Of a stretch of DNA of 64,000 nucleotides, positions 1 to 11,345 are shown piece after piece; position 1 is the stretch's first letter, and each line of letters begins with the position of its first letter. Origin of the DNA: Lagopus muta (Eukaryota; Chordata; Aves; Galliformes; Phasianidae); the NCBI RefSeq assembly GCF_023343835.1, contig NC_064434.1:9343505-9407504 (forward strand). The letters run 5' to 3'. The notes beneath the pieces were generated by a model, which had not been told where the DNA came from, did not search any database, and worked only from the letters and a program-made list of their open reading frames with translations. The translations under genes and the position numbers were made by a program.

Positions 1-240
1 AATCTTGTGATGCCCAAACTTGGTTTACACATTCATTTTTGGATGTATAATAAAAATTGAAAGCAAAGTGCTCCTAGTGTCAGAAGATTCTAATGCTAGA
101 AAAATGGAAAGGGCAAAAATCAGGAAACAAGGGTAAGGCAGAAGCATAGAAAGAAAAAAAGGAGAGAAGGGGAAGAATTCCAAACAAATGGGATTCCCTC
201 TCCTCTTTTACCATCCACAAAAGAAGAATAACTCGTTTTG

Positions 241-263
241 TACTTCATCTTTGTTTTGCAGGA
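241..263 (+). other. 3' splice site just before the Rho start codon
   Basis: A pyrimidine-rich run ending in TTTTGCAG (AG at 260-261) is followed by GA and the ATG. This is a good acceptor and implies that the single coding exon is preceded by a noncoding 5' exon outside the window. Bases 1-240 would then be intron; I see no other feature in them. Confidence 0.6.
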
Positions 264-857
264 ATGGCTGCTGCTAGGAGGAAGCTTACAGTAGTTGGAG
301 ATGACTGCTCTGGTAAGACGTGCCTCCTCTTCGCTCTGCGTCACAATCAGCTCCCCGCATTCTACGAGCCAACCCTGTTTGACACATATGCCACTGACGT
401 AGAGGAAGATGGGAAGGAGATGAAGCTGTTTCTGTTTGACATGTCAGGAAAAGATGAAGCCAGCTACCGAAATCTCCGCTCGGTGTTCTATGAGGACACC
501 AACATTATTTTAATATGTTTCTCAGTGGACAGGCCTGACTCACAGCAAAACGTCCTTGACTTTTGGGTTCCAGAAATCAAACTGTTCTGCCCCACGGTTC
601 CTATTATTTTGGTGGCTACCAAGATTGAACTGAGGGATGATGAAGCTATCAGGAAGAAATTAGCTGCTCAGGGCTATGAGCCAATTAACACTGTAGAAGG
701 AAAAGCTTTAGCAGCCAGGATTGGGGCATACGCTTACCTGGAGTGTTCTGCCAGGACAAAAGAAGGTGTTGATACCGCCCTGCAGATAATTAGCCAATGT
801 GCATTAAATGAGAAAAAGAGGAGAAAGAAGCGCCAAAGGTCCTGCCAAATTTTGTAA
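264..857 (+). CDS. Atypical Rho-family small GTPase, RhoA/RhoB-like, probably GTPase-deficient
   Basis: A 197-residue open frame reads as a full-length Rho GTPase (RhoA is 193). Residues 1-13 and the switch I core (Y34, P36, T37, F39, Y42) align with RhoA/RhoB without gaps. The P-loop reads GDDCSGKT at 12-19, so RhoA G14 is D. The G3 motif reads DMSGK at 59-63 in place of DTAGQ, so the catalytic glutamine is K63, and two residues are inserted before the next conserved arginine/leucine. The G4 motif is TKIE (119-122) instead of NKKD, and G5 is CSAR. The Rho-specific insert helix is present, followed by a lysine/arginine-rich tail and a CQIL CAAX box, which predicts geranylgeranylation and membrane attachment. 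Rho proteins switch actin and adhesion signalling. By analogy with Ras G12/Q61 mutants and Rnd proteins, this one should stay GTP-bound; that is inference. The intact frame argues against a pseudogene. The start is the first ATG, two bases after a 3' splice site. It is not canonical RHOB, which is far closer to RhoA. Confidence 0.85.
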   Translation: MAAARRKLTVVGDDCSGKTCLLFALRHNQLPAFYEPTLFDTYATDVEEDGKEMKLFLFDMSGKDEASYRNLRSVFYEDTNIILICFSVDRPDSQQNVLDFWVPEIKLFCPTVPIILVATKIELRDDEAIRKKLAAQGYEPINTVEGKALAARIGAYAYLECSARTKEGVDTALQIISQCALNEKKRRKKRQRSCQIL

Positions 858-3029
858 GAGGCACAAATATTATTTTGTTTTTAGTTTTCATTATGTGGAA
901 GAGTGAGGTGATGTCTTTGATGCTGCTGTGTGGGCGCTGTAAGGGCTTTTGTGGTACAAGATGGAAAAAACATTTATGTGGATGGAAAGTCTGCCAAGTC
1001 TCTCACTTGAAAAGTTGGATTTGTTTCCTTCTCCAAAGCAGGCTGAAGAACACAATTCCAGGTTCGAGCTGAGCACAAGTCTTGAGAAATGGAAATGAAC
1101 AAGCTACAGTTCTTCACAGAGCTGTCTTGGTCAAGGGACATAATATGCAGACTGGGACAATCATGAGTGCATGGAGGTCAGTGAATCTAATCATGACTTC
1201 CTGGTAATCATGACCTCCTTTGGTGGCAAGCAGCTGTGCTGAAAAGGTTTACTAGTATGCACTCCCTTCTGTGCACTCCCTTCCATACACTTCTTTGAAG
1301 GACGCCCTTAGGGAATAGAATCACTGCACAGAGCTCACATACTCATGTATCCAGCGTCTGCCCTGCTAATGGGAGTGGCTTTCTGACTGGCAGAGCAGGT
1401 CTAACTCTTCGCAGGATTCATTCACAGATCTGACCTGGCTTGGTTCCTTGAATGCATTAGGGATGCAATGTATTGTATAGGGTGCAAGGAAGGCAGTGCT
1501 ATGTACTTCTTCAGGCACAGGTAAATAAGTTTACCCAAGGAAGTGGGGTAAAGCAGCCTGGCTCTGAGTTAAGATCCTTAACAGAATTCTTACCTTAAAA
1601 TGAGAGAGGCAAAGAGACCTGACTTCAGTGTCTAAAATTCTTTAGAAATCTCCGTGGTTTGAGCGTATCTTAAATCTTCCTACCTTTCCTTAGCACTTGC
1701 AGGCTGAAGACATGAAATAAAAGGAATGCTGACAGCTACGCTCTCTGCTTTGCAAGTCATTGACAATTTGGAAAGAGACTAAAACATGCTGTCAACCTCA
1801 GCAGAGAATCTCAGGGAAGCACAGAGACGAGGCAAAAAGGAACGACTTTGGGTGCACCTCCATACTCTTCCCTTCTCCGAAGCACTCTGCTGCCAGCCCA
1901 AGAAACTGATTTATGGACTGACATTAAAGGTGCAAGTGTGGGAGACAGAAGATAATGTAACTATGGGATTTGGAGACAGATGCTATAACAGGAAATGGAC
2001 ATAAAAGTTTCAAAGGTAAACTCTGATAAAGGGACAGGACTAATTGAGCATAACTGTTGTGAACTGGGAGAATGTGGAAGTGCAGTACTTTCTTTCACTG
2101 ACTTACCTAGTGGTGGTTTCATCACTCAGCAGCTTGTCTAAAGTTTCCCAGGGGAAAACAAGACTAAACACAAAATGTTACGCTGATTGTGCAACCTGCA
2201 GCTGTACCCTTAGCAAACTAGTTTTCCCAGACCTGGTAAAATACACACTTCATATTTTAATTGCCCATTCTTCCCACCAACATTTGTCTATTGATGGTAA
2301 CGTGGATAGAAATGCCAGACTTGGCCAGGTATTATTGAGTGGGTTGCTGCTACTTCTTAGCAGTAGGTTTGAGTAACAAATGCTTTAGGATGATGCTTTA
2401 CATTTCCAAAGAATCTCTGAGCTCTATTCAACTTGAATTACGAATCCATCTCTTGGTGATAAAAAAGTGTTATTTCCATTTTCAAAACTGAGAAACTTAA
2501 ATTGTTGCCTAAAGTAAGTGTGAACCATCTACTACATGGAGTTCCTGTTTTTCTTGACTCATTTTCTTCACCTTTTCCCTTTTCCCTCCAGAGACAATTT
2601 TTCACCTTGATTTCTTCCCCTCTGTGTAATAATCCCCTCTATGCAACTTGATATTGTACACAAATTTAAAACCGTTTTCCCCTTCCTCCTTGGATGTGTG
2701 TTCTGTGCATAAGTGCTCTACAGATTCAGGCAGTGACATACATTAGTGCATTTCAAAGAGCTGTGTTTATGTAGATAGGTTTAAATTGTTATTTCCATTT
2801 TATATGTGTGGGTGAGGAGGATTAGACTGCAGATAGGTGAAAGAACACAGGTGTTTCATATGCTTCTGATGTAGGGTATGGAGAAAGACCACTTTGCAAA
2901 GATGCTAAGCACTGAGCGCTACCACTGCTTGGAAAGCACAACCACTTTGGTGAATCTGAGGTTGCACTGCCTGCTGCTTAGTAGGATATGGGTCAGCGTA
3001 TTGACTGGAATCTCTTTTCAATCCAAGAA
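858..3029. other. Rho 3' UTR candidate and intergenic DNA
   Basis: No coding exon recognised. The first ~860 bases may be 3' UTR. The open frames at 1786-2004 and 2044-2376 show no family resemblance and no splice context. Confidence 0.5.
1716..1721 (+). terminator. Candidate poly(A) signal for the Rho-like gene
   Basis: This is the first AATAAA after the Rho stop codon, which would give a 3' UTR of about 0.87 kb. The downstream sequence is only weakly GT-rich, so the assignment is tentative. Confidence 0.3.
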
Positions 3030-4055
3030 AACAAGGAGTTTTTTCTTGCAGAGGGTGCTCTGCTCAAGAAAAGAGTAGCTGATCAATGGCTGTATGTCCA
3101 AGTGGAGCTGAGTCACAAGTGGTGTCCCTCTGGGGTCCATCTTGGATGGTGCCCTTCAGCACCTTTATCAGACCAAGGCAGTGGGATCGAGACTGTCCTC
3201 CTTATGTTTGATGAAGACAACCAAGCAGAGTGCTGCAGCTGATCAAACAGCAGGAAGGTATGGCATCCAGAGGGACCTGGACGGGTTTGAAAAGTGGGCC
3301 TGTATGAACATAATGAGGTTGGAGCAATCCCAGGTCTGAGTACAGACTGAGAGAAGAACTCATTGAGAGCAGTGCTGAGGAGGAGGACGGGGGGGTTCTG
3401 GTGGATGAAGAGCTGGACACACACCAGCAGTGTGCTTCTGCAGCCCAGAAGGCCAGCGGTGTCCTGGGCTGCAACAAAAGAGGGGCAGCCAGCAGGGAGA
3501 GAGACAGGAGCATTTCCCTTTGCTCTGCCCTTGTGAGGCCCCGTCTGGAGTGCTGTGTCCAGGCCTGGGGGCCCCAGCACAAGGAAGGCATAGAGCTGTT
3601 GGAGCAGGTCCAGAGGAGGGCCATGGCGGTGGTCAGAGGGCTGCAGTACTTCTTCTGTGAAGAAAGGTTGAGGGAGATGGGCTTGTTCAGCTTGAAGAAG
3701 AGAAGGCTTTGGGGAGATCTCATGGCAGCCTTCCAGTACTTACAGGGAGCTTGTAACTGGAGGGAATGACTTTTTACGCTGCCAGATAGTTATAGGACAA
3801 GGGGGAATACTTTAACTAAAAGTGGAGAGATTTAGGTTAGAACATTAAGAAGAAATTCTTTGCTCAGAGGGTGATGAGGCACTGCCACTGCTGCCCGGAG
3901 GAGCTGTGGGTGCCCCATCCCTGGAGGTGTTCAAGGCCAGGGTGGGCCCTGGGCAGCCTGAGCTGGTGGATGGCAATCTTGCCTGTAGCAGGGGGTTGGG
4001 ACTGGATGATCTTTAAGGTCCCCTCCAACACAAGCCATTTAATGATGCTATGAAA
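3030..4055 (+). mobile_element. CR1 LINE fragment, 3' kilobase with end of ORF2
   Basis: The sequence follows the CR1 sense strand from the C-terminal part of the reverse-transcriptase ORF (frame around 3401-3769, ending in the conserved [12 protein letters not shown]-like stretch) through the 3' UTR (CTGGAGGTGTTCAAGGCCAGG) to the terminal CCATTTAATGATGCTATGA. The reading frame is broken, and this is a 5'-truncated dead copy. Confidence 0.9.
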
Positions 4056-5812
4056 TTAACTGAATGTCCATATATCATTCAACAGGGTTATTTGAAAGAT
4101 GAAATACTTTCTTCCCCACAACAGGTTAAGACATATGTCCAATTAAAACAGCAGGGTACATTTAACCTGTAATATGTGAGTAGGATGCTATGCCCTGCAA
4201 TTAAATGGGAGCTTATTTGCGATGTCAGTGAAACAATTACACAAATAAATGATAAGTCTTTCAAAAGAAAGAAGAAGGAAGAAGGAAAGAGAAGGAAAGC
4301 ACAAAACGAAGCAAAATGACACAGCACTAATAAGGCAATACGTGAGAGCAGTTTTCCATTTCCAGTGCAAAGATAGCTTTTCCTTCACCTGCAGAGTGAC
4401 ATATTGAAAATAGACATGCACAGTGCACAGTGCAGGGCCTTGGGAAGAAGTCTGAAATAAAGAGAAGCCTGTATGTTATCTCCTGTTGGTAGGCTGCTCA
4501 TTGCTTGTTTCTGGAATGGACTGGAAGGAAGGCAATACGTCTTGCTTAGCAAGACCATTCTCTATTTAATATTAATTTCCTGGGTAAATATTAGGCCTTT
4601 CTAGTAGCCAATCTATCAGTTACCTGCTAATTCATCTATTTACTCAAAATTATAATGAACTGGGAAGCGTGCTATATTTTATGAAAACAGATTCTCATAG
4701 GCTTTTGTCTCAGTTTTCTTCATAATAATGTTTTGCCACTTAATTGAATTCATTGCCTGAGACATACAGCATCTATTTTAAATAATTCATCAGCTTAGAC
4801 TGTTTCTACTCAGTCACTCCCAGAATGACAGACTGAGACAAGAGCTGTACTTCATCATTGTGTTTTGATGGAAATAAGGCGCTGGATTGTGGTATTCCCT
4901 CCAAGCAGCGTAGAGGAGCACATAAAAAGACAGAAGGACTGGTACTTCATTTGCCAAAACTAAATTGTAGGAATCATTAAGGCCTTAAATCCTCCTCGTT
5001 CAGCTTCATTGCTGCTCGTGGACACGTGCCTCACTGAAACTCCTTTTGTGCTGCTGATATGGCAGTCAGCTGACATTGCAGTCTCACACCAAGGGTTCAC
5101 ACCAGTGAACCCTTTTTCAGTCCCACTGTTTTCAGCCTCTCGCTGCCCTTGATGCTGTAAGTGTAGCTGATTGATCCAATACTTCACAGTGGGGAGGGAT
5201 GGAGGCAGGACTTGGTGGCCAAGAGGTATTCAAGACCTTACTCTTCTGCAGAGCTTGAACCCTGTGCTCAGTTCCCAAACAGATGCTGTTTGCCAGCTGC
5301 CTCCTGTGTCAGTGAGACCCCATTTGGGGTAACTGTCTGCACACCCCTGGGGCTGTGCCTGTTAGGACACAGACTGGTAGAGGCACATCCCATCCGTGAA
5401 TCACCACTGACTGGTTTCTGAGTAGTTCAGTGCAACTGGGAGCAACTCTGTTAGCTCAGGTGTGTCTGAGCCTGGCTGTCACAAGGCGGATGTGCCTCAG
5501 CACTAAGGGGGATTTAGCTGCCAGTCATCATCCAGATTCAAAAGAGAGTTTGCAAGCCTGAAGGCACTAAAAAGAACAATCTTCTCTCTTCAAATCCTTT
5601 CTGTCAGGCATCCGGGGTCTTTGCAGAGACTGTCTACCCTCAGCTCACACCCAGCTGCTCCCCAAGAAAGCATGTTGTTACAGCCTGCTGAACCCAGCAG
5701 CCCAACAGAGGTGAGGCTGCTGCAACTCTGTCCCAAATCCAGTTGTCAGTGAGGCCGTGTGTTCTCCCATGCTCACAGACATGCATCATCAACACATATT
5801 TATATTTATATA
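4056..5812. other. Intergenic DNA, no feature recognised
   Basis: AT-rich in the first half with a short GA-rich run near 4259-4300. Open frames are short and unconvincing on both strands. Confidence 0.5.
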
Positions 5813-6240
5813 GATCATAGAATCATAAAATCATTTGAGCTGGAAGGGACATTTAAAGGCCATCTAGTTCAACTCCCTGCCACGAGCAGGGACACTTACA
5901 GCTCCAGCTGTGCTCAGAGCCCCGTCCAGCCTGACCCTGAGTGTCTGCAGGGATGGGGCATCCACCCATCTCTGGGCAACCTGTGCCAATGCTTCACCAT
6001 CTTTACTGTGAAAAACTTCTTCTTTGTATCCTGTCTAAATCTCCCCTCCTTTCGTTTGAAACCATTTCTCCTTGTCCTCTCACAACAGACCCCGCTGAAG
6101 AGTCTGTTCTTTCTTACAGCCTCCCTTTACATACTGAAAGACCACTATCAGGTCTCCCCAGAGCCTTCTCCTCTCCAGGCTGAGCAGCCCCAGCTCTCTC
6201 AGGTTCCTCCCCATGCCATGCCACTGTGCTTGTGGGCTGA
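5813..6240 (-). mobile_element. CR1 LINE 3' fragment
   Basis: Starts with the reverse complement of the CR1 tail (ATCATAGAATCATAAAATCA) and runs through the 3' UTR and the last part of ORF2 (GGTCTCCCCAGAGCCTTCTC) in reverse orientation. Confidence 0.9.
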
Positions 6241-7185
6241 GCGATGCTCCCTCACCACCATGGGAAGACACTGCAGGGTTTGCCTGCCACTGCCCAGTCC
6301 ATCACTGACTTGTGCTTGCCACCACTTACCCCTGGAAGGAAATGAAATGTGGCTGTGTTTAAAGCCTTTGGCAGGAAGAGTCTACATAAACATTTATCAG
6401 CAGCCATATGGAGAAGAGCGAGCTAATAAAAATGCATCTTTCGGAAGGCTCTCTGACTACCAGTTTTCTGCAGGAGGGTAAATTTAAATTAATGTTGCAC
6501 AGAAGCACTCCTCAGCTATTAAAAACGATGATGGGTCCAGGTACATTTCCAGTGACCTGCTGCTAACACGGTATATTCTGCATTGGTACTAAACTGCCAG
6601 CATTTGATGGTGCTCTGAAACATGAGAGAGGATGCTCAGACCTTTTTCTTCACCCCTGTTCCACAGGAAAGAGCACTCAGGCTTCTTCCCACACAGCTGA
6701 GCTAAGTCCTACAAGAACTGGTCAGCCCCTGCCATGCCACACCAGTGCTCCAGCCTTCACAAGGTTCATGAGCACCCAGCCAAGGCCCAAGCAAAGGGCT
6801 CAGCAATGAGTGGCATTCAGCATCTCCAAACCATACTTGTTATTTTCCTCTTCTACAAACCAGACACCTTGCTTGCCATCACCAGATAGACAAGGCTTTA
6901 TAAGTAGACAGATATTAAAATGAACATCCTTGAAAAAAGAAAATATTGTGGAGCATGATGTTCACTCCTGGGTCCTGCTGCACTTACAGAGACAAGGGCA
7001 TATGGAGACAGTCTGATGGAGCCATCCAGGTGATCGAGGAAATGAGCAACTCTCCTGTGAGGGGATGCTGGGACAGCTGAGACTGTCGGAGTTCATGCAG
7101 TGTTTGGACAGTGCTCTCAGACATCTCAGATTTGGATTTTGGGTGGTCCTGTGCGAAGGCAGGAGTCGGATTTTATGATCCTTCA
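6241..7185. other. Intergenic DNA, no feature recognised
   Basis: No splice-bounded open frame, RNA gene or repeat family recognised. Confidence 0.45.
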
Positions 7186-7536
7186 GGGAGTTTGCAAACG
7201 GGAGGAGGACCTGACAGTCTGATAGAGACAGAACAAGGGGGAATGGCTTTAACCCAAAAGAGGGGAGATTTAGGTTAGATGTTAGGAAGAAATATTTGAC
7301 TCAGAGAGTGGTGAGGCAGTGGAAGAGGATGCCCAGGGGAGGTGTGGATGCCCCATCCCTGGAAGGGCTCAAAGCCAGGTTGGGTGGGCCCTGGGCAGCC
7401 TAAGCTGGGTGGCAGCCAGCCCATGGCAGGGGCTGGAGCTTGGTGATCTTTAAGGTCCCCTCCAACCCAAGCCATTCTGTTACCCTTATGGGTCCCTTCC
7501 AGGTCAGGATGTTCTATGAATCTGTGATTCTGTGAT
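7186..7536 (+). mobile_element. CR1 LINE 3' fragment
   Basis: Sense-strand CR1 3' UTR: GGGAGATTTAGGTTAGATGTTAGGAAGAAAT-type motif, then the CATCCCTGGAAGGGCTCAAAGCC stretch and TAAGGTCCCCTCCAACC. It closes with an ATTCTGTGATC-type tail. Confidence 0.9.
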
Positions 7537-9756
7537 CTGATGGATCAAGAGATTACCAGCTCTTTTTGTTAGGTGTTTGCATAGCTCGTAACACGAGGGC
7601 TGAACATCCTGAGAAGAGAAGGAGGAGCTGCTGATGGTGGCAAGCTCTCGGTCTAGTACTGCTGGCTGTCCACAGCCCAAATGCTTTAAGACAAAAAGCA
7701 AGCAATCACGTCTGGTAAATTGTTCTGATGGGAGATCTTCCCAAATCTGTCAGTGAAGGGGTTAACGCACTGCCAGCACCATGGGTGCTTCTCTGAGTGC
7801 CCACACACCTGATCTCAAGGCCCCCTGGGCAGTAGAAGAGTTCAGGGTCACTCCCTGCTCACTGTGGCTCACGAGGAGCCTTCTGCCCAGAGCAGGACCT
7901 GATCCTGGCATTCAGCCTGCCCTGCTAACTAAGCTACAAAATAGCACTGTACATAAATGTTATTTATTTCTAATTAATTATTAAGGCAGTATGTAACAGC
8001 ACTCGAGAAAGATCATATTGGTATGTATCTGGATGCAACACAACCCTCCCTAAATCATGCTAAAAGCTGATTTCCCTCCTGCTATACAGCAAATTATGTC
8101 AGGCTTAGTGCTGGTACATAAGGAGAAAATTTGTTACCCTTCTGGAAAATCAATAGGCTCTTGGCAAACTGGGTTGGGAGTATTAATCATCCTGAAGGCA
8201 CCATCTGCCCATGTGCCAAGGCACAACAGGAGAGCCACAGCACTGCCTGCAGGAGGGCAAAAAGCAGAGAGGACCTTTCCCACAGGGCAAGGGTGGGCTG
8301 GGGAGCCTGGAGCCAAACCCAGGGAGCACGACTGGGTTGGCAGAGAGCATAGCTGAGGCTGAAGACCTGGAGATGCACTGAGGAGCAGCTGGTGCTGGGC
8401 AGCGTGACCTGCTGGGCTGGAGCTGGCTCCTGGTCCTGGGGAAGGGACCCTCCGGCCGTTGCTTGTGGCTTCTGCGTCTCATCCAATGGGTCTGTGCCTC
8501 TCCCCAGACCCACCTGGGAGCCTTCAGAAAGCCCAGAGAGCCAGCTGGTGACAGCCAGGAGACAACAGCAGTGGCCAGCTTGTTCCTGCTCAATATTAAT
8601 CAGCACTTTACTGAATCACAGACGTGGCTTTGTTTGTGGGATATCATCTGTGAGGTTCGGAAAGCAGCAGGAATTAATTCAGCTTGGGAGCGTTGGATGA
8701 CTCAGATTGCTGTGAAAACACCCCAGAGCAGAAATGAGATGTAGGGTAAATTCACCCATGGGGTGGCTCTCAATGGACTTCAGCTGAGGATAAATTTAAT
8801 TTGCAGAAGTGAAGAAAATTTTATTTATACTTTCTAAGTAGCATTTTAATATGAAATATTCAAATGGATAATCGAGAGACTCTTAATGGGTTGCATTTAT
8901 TGAAAGAGGCTTTGATTTAAATTCCTCAACCTTGGAGTCCCAGGCACGTTTCTCTTCCCCAAACGAATTCCCAAGCTGGATTTTCCTACTGTGCTAATGT
9001 ATGAAAATCTGATTTCTCTGAATAAACATAGAAGATGACGCGGCGCTGATATTAGGTTACGTGCAACCCACCCCGTGCTCTTGCTGGGGGGTGTCTGGAA
9101 AAGCAGGATGCAGCTGTCAGGAGTGCCTTGATGAGCCTGCAACAGCAGAGGGCTTCTGGTGCAGCTCCCAGGGATGGGTCCAAGATATAAGAGCCCCTCG
9201 GGCTCCTCTGGCTGTGCTGTCTGGAAGAAAAGATTGAGGTGAAGGATTTAAAATGCTGAGCCACGCAGACTGCTGCTTCGGCTCTCAGTGCAGCGGTATT
9301 TCATTGCAATCAATAAACATTTCATCATAATTTCTGGCATAAAGCAGGGAGGCTGTAAGGAAAACAGGTTCCTTCCTCATCCCCTTCCTCTGCTTTCTGT
9401 AGGCTGTGGAGCATCATTATAGGTGAATGCATCAGGGCTTTGGTGTTTTAAGAGGGAGATGTGGAGTAGGGGCTGCAGGAGGGCAGCAGGCAGCGGTTCG
9501 GTCACGTCCCCATAGGATACTGATGCTGGTGGCCAGGAGTCAGGGAAAGCCCAGCAGCAAAATGTGGAGGAGGATCTGGAAAAGTTCCTTCTTGAGGTCT
9601 TGTGCTGGAAGTCACAGCTGGATCCCATTTGTTCCCCTCAGCCTGCTCAGGTTAAAGCTTTGTGCTTACAGTGTGGCAGATAACCATTGGGTTAGGGTTC
9701 CTTGTTTTGTGACTGTTCCTCTGCACCCAGCCAGGGATGCATCTGCCACCTTTTCA
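7537..9756. other. Intergenic DNA, no feature recognised
   Basis: Overlapping open frames on both strands at 8057-8744 are in a GC-richer patch and match no family I know. There are no paired splice sites, so I do not call a gene. Confidence 0.4.
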
Positions 9757-10065
9757 CAGAATCATAGTATCATAGAATCGTAGAATTGCTTGGGTTTGAA
9801 GGGACCCCAGGTTCAAGTTTCAGCTCTCCTGCCACAGGCAGGGCCACAACCTCCAGATCTGGCACCAGCTCAGGTTGCCCAGGGCCCCATCCAACTTCAT
9901 CCTGACCACCTCCAGGAACAGAGTATCCACAGCCTCTCAGGGCAGCCTGTTCCAGTACCTCACCACTCTCTCTGTAAAGAACTTCTCCCTGACATCCAAA
10001 ACTTTCCCCTGAACTTCCCCATCCAACCTTTCCACTTTGGTTCTCATTAAACTCCTTTTCTCCTT
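9757..10065 (-). mobile_element. CR1 LINE 3' fragment
   Basis: Reverse-complement CR1 tail (CAGAATCATAGTATCATAGAATCGTAGAATTG) followed by the 3' UTR, including CTCACCACTCTCTCTGTAAAGAACTTCTCCCTGACATCC. Confidence 0.9.
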
Positions 10066-10825
10066 CCATTGGGAGCCCCTCAGCTGAGGGCTGTGTAGGC
10101 TGCAGGACTGTCCCTGCTCTGATGGGCTTCTGTCTCTTCTACGGCTTGGTATTTCAGACCCAGGTTCACCTCTCTGCTCTGTTCTCATTTCCCTCTTCTC
10201 CTCCTTTTGATATTCAGCAAACACCAGGAAAAACACCAGAGCTCAGCTAAAGCAGTCCACAAAATGCCAGCATGTCATCCCGCAGAGCATGAATCCTACT
10301 GCAGACAGGATGCTCAGCATCCCAGCAGGCAGCCTGGGTCCCAGGGCTTGAGGACATCATATATGTATATGTACATGTACAATGCATCGTAACTCTGGAG
10401 CTTTCACTGCTCAGAGTAGGAGCAAAGCACCAGCACCATTACCAGGTGCTTCTGTTCACCGTGCTTGTAGCCTTCCTGGGCCTTCCTGCAGTACGGCTCT
10501 GCTGCCAGTCCTGTTCTGCTGCCTGCCACAGGCACGGGGGAGAGGTGGGCGCTGCCGGGGACTCCATCAGATGTCTGCCACTGCCATCTGCTGGATTGCC
10601 TTCCTTCTACAAACACATCTGTACGGCTCCCAGCTGCCGGAACAACGCCCCGAGCCCCAGTGCCTTTTGCATTTTTGCATTGCAAAGCTGAGGAAAGGTG
10701 GTTCTGTGCAAAGTAAGCTGAATGAGGGAGGGGGAGCAGGCAGGGGGAGGAGGAGGAAGGCTGGGGCAGAGGAGAGGCATCTCGATGGGAAGTTGGAGGA
10801 GGCTGCCTGGGGGACAAGCCCAGCC
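10066..10825. other. Intergenic DNA between two CR1 pieces
   Basis: Holds a short TATATGTATATGTACATGTAC simple tract near 10360-10381 and overlapping unrecognised open frames. No gene is called. Confidence 0.4.
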
Positions 10826-11345
10826 TGGAGAGACGCTAGGAGAGGTGCTCCAGCACTCTGTTCATCCTCGTGGCCATCCTCTGGGCCCTCTGCAACAGTT
10901 CCACAGCCTGGACACAGTACTCAGATGGGGCCTCATGAGGGCAGAGTGGGACAATCTCGTCCCTCTCCCTGCTGCCTCCTCTCTGTTGGTGCAGCCCAGG
11001 ATACCATTGGCCTTCCAGACAGCAAGAGCATCCTGCTGGCTCCTGTACAGCTTTTCATCCACCAGAGCCCACAAGTCCTCCTCAGGACAGCTCTCAATTC
11101 TCTCACCACCCAGCCTGTTTTTGTGCTTGGGACCTTGCATTTGGCCTTATTGAGCTTCATGAGGTTTGCACAGGCCCATCTTTCAGGCTGCCAGGGTCGC
11201 TGTGAATGGCATCCCTTTATCCCTCCAGCACACTGACTGCACCAATCTGCTTGGTCTTGTCTACAGATTTGCTGAGGGCGAACTCCATCCCACTGTCTGT
11301 GTCACCAACAAAGAAGTTAAGTAGTGCCAGTGTCCATACTGACCG
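10826..11345 (-). mobile_element. Internal CR1 LINE fragment lacking its 3' end
   Basis: Reverse-strand CR1 ORF2 sequence: GGAGAGGTGCTCCAGCACTCT, then the CAGCCCAGGATACCATTGGCCTTC and TTGCATTTGGCCTTATTGAGCTTCATGAGG segments. The usual final ~350 bases of CR1 and the octamer-like tail are absent at the low-coordinate end. Confidence 0.85.

Noticed and set aside
3401-3769. 122-codon open frame resembling a protein tail
   Set aside because: It is the end of CR1 ORF2 in a truncated copy.
9685-9705. GGGTTAGGGTT, telomere-like
   Set aside because: Less than two repeat units; no array.
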